Shown here piece by piece: positions 54,846 to 64,000 of a DNA stretch of 64,000 nt; positions within the stretch are counted from its first letter, which is position 1, and each line of letters starts with the position of its first letter. The notes under the pieces were generated by a model, which saw nothing but the letters and a program-made list of their open reading frames with translations, had not been told where the DNA came from and made no database searches. Made by a program: the position numbers and the translations under genes. The stretch comes from Pinus tabuliformis (taxonomy: Eukaryota; Streptophyta; Pinopsida; Pinales; Pinaceae). The DNA lies in assembly GCA_031772625.1 (NCBI GenBank), contig CM062819.1:1232892955-1232956954 (forward strand), given 5' to 3'.

Positions 54846-56396
54846 ATGGAGTCAAATTCTTCCTATGACAGAAATGAAGAGACAGTCAGTGATTCTTCTA
54901 GAGAAATGCATGCACCAAGGAAGCCTCACAAGGGTGGAAAACATAACCGGTAGGATCCTACTTCACTTGCCGAGCTGTTGGCCTGTCCTCTTGTTGTCAC
55001 ATGCTTTCAACACCAATCTTGTTATCATTCATGTGAGATGGTGGAGAGAGTCAAGTATCACCATGAGCTGGTTAGATTGTTTGTGCTCCATCTTCATAAT
55101 GGCCAAGTCACTTTGGCAGGTGTGACATTCACCTTGACACTTGAGACTATTGCTCAAGCAACCGGCATTCAAAATGTAGGTGAGCAGTGAAATAAGAGGC
55201 AGCTAATAGATAGATATCATTATAAGCCTTACATCAATGCTGGTTTTCAGAGACATATCAGTAGAGTTTTTCCTTTCAAGTATCTACAGGACACATATGC
55301 TCCCTTGATGAAACTCATAATTAGATATTTCAACCGTGAGGGCAGATTTTCTCGTCTGTACGCCTATCATATCATATTGTTGATGCACTTTACTAGGGTG
55401 AGGATGATGAACCTCCCTTATTTCATTTGTCGGAACATTGAGAAGATGACCACCTTAGTGCAAAGGAAGCCTCCTCGGCAACACTATAACAACATATATC
55501 ATTTTGCACTAATTAAAATTGTGGTCTTGCATCAGCTTGGTTTACTGAAAATCTCATGGGAGGATTTCATTGCACATGAGGTCTTTACAGGTCCTCAAGT
55601 ACCCCCAGCAGTTTTTCATGAGGCAGGAGAACCTTCACATCAGCAGGAGATTCATGAGACACAAACCACTAGTGTGCCAATATTTGTCACATATCAAAAG
55701 GGCACTAGAAGGTTGTTTGCAGCAGCAAAATGAGTACTATCTACACCCGGGGTGGAAGGGATCTGGTTTCCTCCATCAGCAGAGCAGGTACAGGACAAGG
55801 GCAAGAAGCCCTTGCATGATGAGGTACCTTTAGGAGGTCAAGAGGCAGATTTCATCCTCATTCAGGATGAGGACACTAATTTGGGCTCACAAAGCTCAAA
55901 ACTTAAAGAGATCATTCGGGAGCAGCAAGATGACATTCAGCATTTGTCTCTCAACCTAGAAAGAGCCAAGTGGATCATTAATTATTTGGATTAGAGGAAC
56001 AAACAACTAGAAGATCAGCAAACCATCATGGAGCTCCAAAACATAAACAGAAGAGCAAACTGGCAAGCTGCCAAGAGGAGGAAAATCAAATTGACCACAC
56101 CTGAGCAAGAAATTCAAGCTGATCGTGAATCTTGGCTTGAGAGGACAAACATGCACCTAGAAAGGATGCTAGAGAAGGCCAACAATGAGAAAAACATGTT
56201 GAGGAACATGGCATACCACTACTTTTCAAGAAATATGGTGTGCAAAGCAAGAATCAGGAATTTGAAAGCCAAATTGAAGAAAGCCATGAGGAAGAGAAAA
56301 GAGAAAAATAGACTCCAGATCCTAGCGGCTCTTCTTTTATCATCATTCTTAAGCCCTAATGATGGATCCCATTTGGGATTTGAAACGTTGGAATAA
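54846..56396 (+). pseudogene. Element G: accessory retrotransposon ORF with coiled-coil C-terminus
   Basis: ATG 54846. Pieces in one or nearby frames: MVERVKYHHELVRLFVLHLH, TFTLTLETIAQATGIQNVG, RFSRLYAYHIILLMHFTRVR and NLPYFICRNIEKM (matching in order the A post-pol ORF blocks YSVVYGYHFRLLEEL and NIPYFLLQSLIDMS), then an acidic linker and a Gln/Glu/Lys-rich helix (55860-56300) likely to form a coiled coil. Stops at about 54952, 55188, 55731 and 55992. Function unknown. Confidence 0.65.
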
Positions 56397-56507
56397 AAAT
56401 GTTCATACTGTGGATTCTCCGGAAAATGAATCACAAGAATCAGGAATTTGAAAGCCAAATTGAAGAAAGCCATGAGGAAGAGAAAAGAGAAAAATAGACT
56501 CCAGATC
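56248..56507 (+). repeat. 74-bp direct duplication at the end of the G ORF
   Basis: 56248-56321 and 56434-56507 are essentially identical (CAAGAATCAGGAATTTG..CTCCAGATC). The second copy lies after the stop codon at 56394. Confidence 0.92.
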
Positions 56508-58027
56508 TTGCTGAGACTTCCTTAGCCCAACACAGCACTTGATGAGGAACACTCAGCCCAAATTTCAAGAAATTTGGGAAACGTTTTGCAATTTTGAAAT
56601 TTTTGGCTTAAAAAACAGGTTTTTCTACCTGATGTGTCGCGCCACTTGATGCGCGCTTTTGCTAGAGACCTCCTTTTGAGGAAAACTCAGAATTTTTGGA
56701 TTTTTCATGGAGAAATATGAATTCCCTCACATGGCCAAGAAATTTTGACAGGTTTTGAGCTTCCAAAAGGTCAAAAACACCTCAAAAATGACCTTTCTGC
56801 CCCTTTTTGGACACACAGGAAGCAGTGTTGGGAGAACTCAATTTTGGAAGGGAAAATGAAGACCAAATTTAGAAATTCCACTTGTTCTGGAAAGTAGACA
56901 GGTATACCTTTCCAAAAATTCCACTTGGAGAAAATCTTGTACACGAGAAGGCCTCCAAACTCAGCTGCAAAAAGGCACTATGCATAGGGAAATCAGCACG
57001 ACGCATAGGGTGAAATTTGCTCATTTTGGCCAAAAAACTCTATTTTTCGCCTAGTTTCTTCACAGTTTGACTTTTCTCTTTCTAATAGTCAAACTCATGA
57101 TGTAATTTAATGTGACTTGATGGATTTTGATGTAATTATGCTAAATTTTCACTCATAGAGGTAGATTCATCATGAAAAAGTAGTTTGCAACTGAATGAAT
57201 CAGTTTCCTAGGTTTTAGAGGCATGTTGTTCCACTGCCTACTTTTCAGTTCTTAGTTTAGATCTTGTTGAAACAGCTCCTAAAATCATGAACTCGACCCC
57301 TAAAGCCTAGCATGAGTTGTTTGATGCCTATATCTAGTAGTTTTTTAGTCATTGAGAAAGGTTGGGTTCTTGTAAATGCTTTGAGCATTATTGTACATTC
57401 ATTTTCAGCGGTTTGGCAAAGGAATTGACCAGGGCTTGTAGCACTTTATGGGATTCTTGTGGCATCTTGATTTGGTATTGTGTTTTATTCTATAATTGCA
57501 AGTTTTACATGTGATTTATGTATGCCATTATCTCTCTTTGCTTCATCTTAACTAAATCAAACAAGGATAAAGGTAGAATACATTGAAATTGCAGTGCTCT
57601 ACCTAGGGTTTGTTTAGTTATCTATGTTTTCAGCTGTTTGAAGAGGATCCCTGAGACTTTCATGCCCTCTCCAACTCCTCACCAGTCTAAAAGCTCTCCA
57701 TCTCACTCAATTTGAAGTGCTAAACCATTTGCCTACCTCGCCCCATAGAGATCTCTGCAAGACTGTGTCCATTCCCCGAACCCAAATCTGCTTTTCACAA
57801 TTGAGCCAGCAAACCCATTTTAAATTCAATCAAACACCTCTGTACACATACCTAGCCTAAAATCAGTCATTACATTAGTCATCTCAAGCTTCATTGGCCA
57901 TCTTTTCTGAGATTGACAAGGAGAGAGCCCTCTCCCGACCTGGTAGAGCTAGCTACCAGGTTAAGCGTGGTTTGGTGTTACCCTAGATCCTACCTTTCTT
58001 AGCCTGAGGTAGATTTAGGCCATAACA
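56508..58027. other. Element G right part, non-coding
   Basis: No gene recognised. Contains GCGCG/GCGC-type units at 56636-56660, and a hairpin ACCTGGTAGAGC/TAGCTACCAGGT at 57938-57961, close to the G end. Confidence 0.5.
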
Positions 58028-59033
58028 GAATCATTGATGAGATCTACTATAAGGCTAAATATAGAAGAAATGATGACTAGGTCCTACTCTTGCAACTTGA
58101 TCAAATGCTAGTTTAAGTACATAAAACTCTAAATTTTATGAGAAAGTAAAATTCTATCTTTTTGGGGCTGCATAGGAGTCCTTTCCTCAAATCATGATCT
58201 GTGAAGGGAGAAGTGAGGCCAAAAAACCTATTGACAACTTTTTGATGGTTCTTTATCTCTTCTAAACTACTACTAAAGTAAAGCACAAATGGAAGCAAAC
58301 TAATAAACAAACTAATCAAATCTACACTACTTGCAATGAAATTCTTCTAAGGACAATTTAACCATGAATCTATGAAATCAATCTAAGCATACAGATACAA
58401 GAAGAGGAGCCTTTGCTACTAGGGTTGGGCCCTAACCCAAGAGCTTCAACCCTCTGAGTTAACTCAGTACTAGATTGAGAAGAAGCTCATTCTCAGAAAA
58501 TTACATAGCAATGACTTCCACAAGTCTGGAGCTCAAAAATAACTAGTGTTTTTACAACCAAAATTCGAATCCTAATGAGGCTCTAAGCCTCTTTATTTAT
58601 ACAACTAAAGTCCCCAATGACTTCCTTAAATTTAGGGAGGCACGGCTCCCAAGCTTAAGATAAACTAACTCTTTGATTGTCACTTTCTCGGCTACCTTTT
58701 TATCTTCATGACTTTGCTACTTGTACTCCGAGATAGTGTGATTGATGGAGTAATATTCGAATGAGGGAGGAGTAAACGAGGAGTATTTACCTCCTACAAT
58801 CCCTTTTCCTTGTCCCATTCGGGTTTCAGCCTTTAATCTTGCCAAAATCCCTGATTTTCTCTCACAAACCTACATTCAATGCACATTAGTGCACTAGGCA
58901 TGATATCTCACTTTGACTCATCTCATTAAACAAAATATAATCAAAACATGTAATAAATTGTGAGAAGAGTTGATTTGACTAAGATAGGAGGTGAATTAAG
59001 GTCCATATAGTTACCCAATGATGAGTCTCATCA
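58028..59033 (-). repeat. Element A 5' LTR, second part
   Basis: Aligns with 8473-9477, including the TATA region and the end ..GTCTCATCA. Followed by target duplication AGGTG. Confidence 0.93.
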
Positions 59034-59038
59034 AGGTG

Positions 59039-61990
59039 ATGAGCATAGAGACTCCATCTGTAGTGTCTATGATGCCGAGGTTGCCTAGGCCAAAGCTTAC
59101 ACTGGTGAGGGAAGTCCCCAAACCTAAGAAGGACAAGCAGAAGAAGCCCATGCCATGTGTGAGTCTCTGAGGAAGCATGTAGCTACCTAGGCCCAGAAGA
59201 AAGAAAAATCGAGTGCAAAAGAGAAGGGGAAAGTGGTGGATTTGGAGGTTGAAGAGGGTGTGAAGGACATAGACACCAAGTGGGTGGATCCAATATCCAA
59301 GTTGTCGGATTATATCCCTCCACGCAAGGGAAAAGTGAAGGTCCCTAAGGACCCAGATGCAGGAAAATTCCTCCTCAATACACCCCTGCTACCGGAGAAC
59401 ATCACCTTTGAAGGTCCACGCTTGGCATGGATTCCCCATCTCAAGATAGAATACTGGGACCTGGCGGACCATGAGAGGTTCCCCCACTTGGCAACAAAAA
59501 ACTACATGAAGAGGGTGTTCTACAAAGAATCAGGTGTCACCACACTAGAGCCGGTGGAGTGGATTCACGGAGTGAATCAGTTGGGGTTGTTGAACCTGTT
59601 ATGGGTGCCCCACTACCACTACTCCAACATCAACTTAATTGTGATCAAGTAGTTCCTAATCCTGGTGCATAACGGTTGTTTGTGGCTAAGCACACTAATA
59701 CTCAGCATTGATATGTTGATCCACCGGATCACGCTATTGCCGTACTCAGGGTTGAATCCAGCCAAGGAGTTTGGTGGAAAGACAAGCGAGCATGACCTTG
59801 CAAGGAAAATGAAGGATAAATTCAAGCTCGAGAAGAAGTCGCGTGGGTAATCTATCACCTCAATCACCAACCCCATGGTGAAGACTGCCACACAGATCCT
59901 TGCGGGCAAAGTTATGAGAAAATGTCGCACGGACGAGGTTCCGATGCCAATGATTTCCCTAGCTGCACAATGCGCGGAGGGCATGCATTTCAACTGGGGA
60001 ATTCTTGAGAAGCATAGGAAGAGAGTAAAACATTCCACTATTCGTGGTTGCTGCTCTCCATTGTGCTCGTTGCTTGGGATCTGCCGGAGGACAGTCAGTT
60101 TCCTCCCGTGGATAAGGATTTTTTGGAGGCTGCAAAGTTTTCATCCCTCTTGGCAACAAAGGACGTCACGCATGTCACAGAGACCAAAATCTTCTAGGTG
60201 TTTATGGAGGCGAGCATTCACATGACCATCAACTAGAAGCCACGGTTTTCTCCAACCATGTTTGAGCAGCTATCAGGGTACGCAGAGTTTAAAGCCGACT
60301 TCCATCATGTATACATCCAATCACAGAAGGATCCACAGCAAAAATGGTTTGAACTACCTTAGCTCACTATAGATGACGCTATTGAGGAGGTCATCAAGTG
60401 TTGGCCGATAGAGTGGCACTCTCCATCTGATCTGGCTACAGGTACTAGCAAGTCCGTGAAGAAGAAGAAGAAGGAAGAAGCCAAGTAGAAGATCCAACAG
60501 TTGGCTGAGAAGCAAAAAAAGAGGCCGATGAGAAGGCCCGGGTGGAAGCGAAGCGTGCCGCAAAGTAGTAGGACGAACAAGAAGAGTGCGGCTCTAAGCG
60601 CATTGGTAAGTCTATTTCACCTCATGCAGAGGAGGAGGACCAGTCAAACCAGGGTGGCAATGGTCAAGAGGAGCAGGAGAGAACTCCCTTCTGAATTAAA
60701 AGGTACAGGGAACAAGGAAAGGAAGGGTCGCGAAAAAAATCAAAGGCGACCAAGCCGTCGCTGGATCCAATTACTCTGACAGATGGCGACCTAGACATGA
60801 TAGGCGAAAAGGTGTGGGATACCATGGTAGAACTGCTGCAGCAGTTTGAGTAGCAACAACAGCAAGTGCTGAGCACCATTTTGAAGGATCTGTGTGAGCT
60901 TCAGATTCAAAGAAATAGGATCTAGGTAGGTGCAAGGAAAATCAACGCTTCATCAATAAGTTTGGCACCGGGGATCACTCAGGCAGCAAAGATGGTTTGA
61001 TCGTTGGATCTCTGGGTAGTCGTGCTACCAGATGGCTCCTTGAGCGTAAAGGTGGCCGATGACAAGGCCACAATTAGTTCTTTGAAGAACATTGACCTAA
61101 ACCTGGCTGCGCTCCTGAATGAGTATCTTCACACGCTACAGGTAGGTGTGACAGCAGAATTTCAGGCATGGGAGCAGCATGCACTAAGCCTCATAAGTGA
61201 GTATCGAGTAAACATCGAATAGATGTTTGCTGAGAAGTCAGAGATGTTGGAGGAACAGAAGAAAATTCAGGCATAGAATGCCCAACTTGCAGTCGCAATG
61301 GCAGAAGCCTGCAAAACAGAACCTGAACTGCATATACTGGAGGAAGCACCTTTAGAGGAAAAGATTAGAAAGTTGGTTGCAATCGTGCGCGACGCCAAAA
61401 CAAAAGTGGCTAGAGTTTAGTTTGAGCTGAACCTGAAAATAACTGAACTGGAGTTGAAGTCACGGACTTCGACTCCACCAGAGGTAAGGGAATAGTGCGA
61501 AGCTGCTGTAAAGGAGGGAGTCGCGACAGTGGATGCTGCAGTTGTGGAATGCACTACACTTTTTGAGCAGGCTATGGAGGTAGTCATGGCCCTATAGGAG
61601 GATCCCACCCTACAGGTCTTGAATACAGAAGTCTACGAGCTCCAGCAGCAATATGATGAAGTGAGGGTGACGGCGTGCACTGTTGTTACAGGACAATGCC
61701 TTGCCAAGCTGCAACAGGCAAAGCAGTTGCTTCACGGGTGGAAGCAGCGTAGAGAAAAGAGGTCATTCTCAAGGCCAGATTGGGGCCCTGGTTGGATGAA
61801 GCCTACATCTTTTCTACCAATATTAAGGAGAAATTGGCAAACTTGCAGAGTATGCAGCAGAAAATCTAGGAGGACAGTGCAGGACCAGCCACAGAGTAGC
61901 TGGTGGAGAAGATCAAGCAAGCAGCCACGCAGAGCACGGCTGAAGTAGAAGTTGCCCAAGTGGAGTTGGGGGATCTTCGCAGAAAGATCT
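59039..61990 (+). pseudogene. Element H: post-pol ORF, continuation
   Basis: In frame with 7354-7422. Lys/Pro-rich linker, then the open piece 59233-59652 with PRKGKVKVPKDPDAGKFL, ENITFEGPRLAWIPHLKIEY and VTTLEPVEWIHGVNQLGLL. After a TAG, LPYSGLNPAKEFGG and PMISLAAQCAEGMHFNWG (59875-60000), then Lys/Glu-rich and long helical segments (60480-61980) that look coiled coil. It occupies the place of the accessory ORF in A. A dozen or more stops and shifts. Function unknown. Confidence 0.65.
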
Positions 61991-62031
61991 CCGTGACCAC
62001 AGAGTGACTTGAGGGTGAGTCACGATCTTCA

Positions 62032-62670
62032 TGTTGGCGGCCTATTGGGATGGGATCCCCTAGGGTCAATTTTGGGGTAAAACCCCAAGTTTTGTTGTAT
62101 AAAGATGTAAATTATCCACAAGTTGTGGTTGTGGAGTGTGTAGATAATTAAAGAGTCAAAAAGGGTTTTACCCTCTTTTATGTAAGTTGAGTCGACTTTT
62201 GAAGATCTACACATGGTCCGCGGACCATGGGATTGTATAAGTAGGTGTGTCTCTGCGTGTATAAGAAAAAGGGAGGAGGATGAATGTAATGGGTCAGTAG
62301 AAGAAAAAGCATAGGGGTCTTAGAGTAGAAGGAAGGCTCTGCAACTATGTGCGCAGAGGCCTAGAGTAGAGTCTGCAGTTGAGTGTGCAGGGAATTCGTG
62401 AGTCTGTAAGTTGAACTGAGTATTAATAAAGAATATTATTGCATAAATTCCTATTTTTTTCCTATTTACTTCTGTTACGAATGAATTCGTTTTATGTCGT
62501 GATGAATGTTGGGCTTATGAAATAATGATGTATTGATGCGTGATCTTACACAATTTATATTGTTATATGAACACAATTATCGTTAATTGTTTACATGAAG
62601 ATTATCTTGTTGTATGTGGAAGTTATCGAACACTTAAGCTGATCAGGGTAATTATTGGGTTAAGAACAAT
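62032..62670 (+). repeat. Probable element H 3' LTR (right boundary uncertain)
   Basis: Starts near TGTTGGCGG after the ORF. Contains a perfect 18-bp palindrome CATGGTCCGCGGACCATG (62212-62229), a TATA-like GTATAAGTAG (about 62236), and an AATAAA signal (62425-62430). The partner LTR is outside the window, so the ends cannot be confirmed. Confidence 0.45.
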
Positions 62671-62990
62671 CTTTGGTGCGTATAAGTAGCTGATTAGTCT
62701 ATTCAAGGTCCATGAAAGATAGTCGTAGACCTTCATGGAGGTCTAGAGGCTAGTTAAAGGAAGTTATATCGATAAGCCATAAGGGCTTATCGATCTGCGC
62801 AAAGGCAGATTTAGGGCACAAAACGACATCACGCTGATCTCTGGGTGCGGAAACTTGGTTCCAGCACCCCCCCATACTGCTTTGGGTGAGACTTCAATCA
62901 GCGCTCCACGGATTGATGTTGAAAGGGCCAGTAGTGTATGGATTTGTTTGTCGCAACTCACTCTGAACCTGGGTCAGGACTCACTAAGCC
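62671..62990. other. Region with one strong inverted repeat, no gene
   Basis: ATCGATAAGCC / GGCTTATCGAT (62768-62778 and 62784-62794) forms an 11-bp perfect stem with a 5-nt loop. Nothing else recognised. Confidence 0.5.
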
Positions 62991-63345
62991 AACAGGTCGC
63001 TGGACATTTCGGGGTAGAAAAAATAGTGGCAGTACTGTAGAAATATTTTTATTAGCCAAACCTTCATCAAGATGTTGGGAGGTACATTAAATCCTACACT
63101 GCCTACGCCATTGCCAAAACAACCATCAAGAAGCAAGGCCTATATACTCCTCTTCCTACTCCTAGTCGACCTTGGGAATCCATCTCCATGGATTACATGT
63201 CGGGCCTTCCTTCTTCTAAGCATAGAAATGACTACGTTTTTTTCTATTTTCAACAAATTCTCTAAGATGGCCATTATGGCGTTGTTGAACCCCAAAAATG
63301 CTTCTTTTTTACAAATATTTTTCACTCCATTCCTCCCTTTTTGAC
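62991..63345 (+). pseudogene. Ty3/gypsy integrase fragment (zinc finger and start of core)
   Basis: Plus-strand translation gives QQVAGHFGVEKIVAVL, a TAG, KYFY.PNLHQDVGRYIKS, AKTTIKKQGLYTPLP and PWESISMDYMSGLPSSKH, where the first catalytic Asp is in S-M-D-Y. After a frameshift near 63235 it continues as FNKFSKMAIMALLNP. This is the H2C2 finger and first part of the catalytic core of a gypsy integrase different from H, A and B. The rest is missing, so it is a truncated relic. Confidence 0.8.
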
Positions 63346-64000
63346 CTTCATAACTCCAAGTTAGATATCATTTTACAAGGTTGATAGCATAGCAGGTACA
63401 TAATCATATTATATTTCATAAATATCATTTTTCTTTATTATTTAACTCAATATCTACCTGAGTTACTAAATTACAGCGATTTTGCAGTTGATGTATGTTT
63501 CTGCAGCTAAGTCCAAGGTTTGATGGGTTTTGAATTTTTAGCTAAAGAATAGGGCATATGGGTAGATGTAAATTAGTTGGTACAACGATTTGTTCCTAGT
63601 TTTATAGCTTGGATCAATAAAGAAGATACCCTAGCAACTCGATCAAAGCAAAAGTCAACCACTGTAGAAGGCAAACCAGGCAAGCAAGATGCATTAGCCT
63701 CATGATTTGTTGCATTGATAGTAAATCATGAGCAGATCACAATATCATATCTTCCAAAATTAATTATAGCTAATTTCGATTAAGCATCAATCGTAATAAT
63801 TTGAAACATTTAATGCGATGAGTTTTATAAATATTCCTCTTGGCATAGCGAACACAGACTTGGATTTTATTTTGTATACACTTTGTTTTAAATACAAACT
63901 CTGTTTTTGTTCCATTTCTTTTATTGTGCGATCTCAATGCATGATTAATCATCTGGTGAAGGAATTATAGTGATACCTGCTTCTTGTAGGAGGCCCCCCT
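63346..64000. other. No recognisable feature
   Basis: AT-rich sequence with only short random open frames. I see no motif, repeat boundary or RNA gene. Confidence 0.5.

Larger units (their letters stand above)
45430..58027. mobile_element. Element G: TSD-flanked insertion of unresolved type, host of element F
   Basis: Flanked by GAATC (45425-45429 and 58028-58032) inside the A LTR. Read on the minus strand it starts TGTTATGG and ends ACACTAATA, so the ends are nearly TGTTA..TAACA. About 4.6 kb without F. It holds an ORF of the same accessory family as A and H (plus strand, 54846-56396) but no gag-pol, PBS or second LTR that I can find. It may be a very long solo LTR or a deletion derivative of a Tat-type element. 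Confidence 0.65.
7423..59033 (-). mobile_element. Element A: Tat-lineage-like Ty3/gypsy retrotransposon with nested insertions
   Basis: Minus-strand element with 5 bp target duplication AGGTG at 7418-7422 and 59034-59038. Its 3' LTR is at 7423-9477. Its 5' LTR is split (44402-45429 and 58028-59033) by element G. Order on the minus strand: LTR, PBS, gag, protease, RT, RNase H, integrase, hairpin array, spacer, post-pol ORF, PPT, LTR. Subtracting B, D and G leaves roughly 14 kb, a usual size for Tat-type elements. LTR copies differ by scattered substitutions and small indels, clearly more than those of F, so A is older. Confidence 0.92.

Noticed and set aside
63072..63344. 90-codon ORF as an independent gene
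   Set aside because: It is one frame of a truncated gypsy integrase that continues across a frameshift from upstream.

Overview
This is repeat-dominated nuclear DNA of a vascular plant, probably a seed plant with a large genome. The evidence is the layered plant-type LTR retrotransposons (Tat/Ogre-like Ty3/gypsy and Ty1/copia), tRNA-iMet-, tRNA-Asp- and tRNA-Arg-like primer sites, a 5'-truncated LINE, and a plant R2R3-MYB fragment. I see no intact host gene, tRNA, rRNA or CRISPR array. Almost every coding stretch is a decayed mobile-element gene.

The window resolves into a nest. Element names are mine. H (+) is the outermost Ty3/gypsy element: its gag start lies left of the window, protease to integrase occupy 2373-6840, and its post-pol ORF starts at 7354. 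Element I (1-2372, copia-like, non-coding) sits in the H gag/protease region. Element A (7423-59033, minus strand, TSD AGGTG) interrupts the H post-pol ORF, which resumes in frame at 59039 and runs to about 61990, followed by a probable H 3' LTR. Within A lie: B (10315-30664, plus strand, Ogre-like, TSD CTTAG), which carries copia element C (13803-19561, minus strand, TSD CTATG) in its gag; D (37931-42344), an AT-rich foldback element with TIRs and TSD CTT, which itself carries LINE E; and G (45430-58027, TSD GAATC) in the A 5' LTR. G in turn carries F (46446-54414, minus strand, TSD CCTAC). In the cases where an insertion splits coding sequence (A in H, B in A, C in B, D in A), removing it with one TSD copy restores the reading frame. 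That is strong internal support for the order of events.

Functionally, B is the most complete element: gag, aspartic protease, RT, RNase H, integrase with an intact DDE, a second RNase H, an antisense ORF, PBS, PPT and both LTRs, all marred by point stops. A has the full gag-pro-RT-RH-IN set plus a post-pol ORF, in decayed form. F is a non-autonomous relative of A. It has lost pol and most of gag but keeps PBS, PPT and LTRs, and it carries an apparently captured fragment of a host MYB gene (complete R3 repeat plus C-terminal region, with an apparent intron) in its sense orientation.

Two observations stand out. First, A and F each carry, just downstream of their last gag/pol ORF, four hairpins with an invariant core (bulged AAAA, CCTC..GAGG) and outer stems that differ in sequence but keep pairing; pairing is more complete in the sense-strand RNA. 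Second, there is the MYB fragment inside a TSD-flanked retrotransposon. Short near-palindromic motifs scattered through A/F (TCCTGTAGGA-like) and B (TGCGCTGCAGAGCA-like) are further unexplained patterns.
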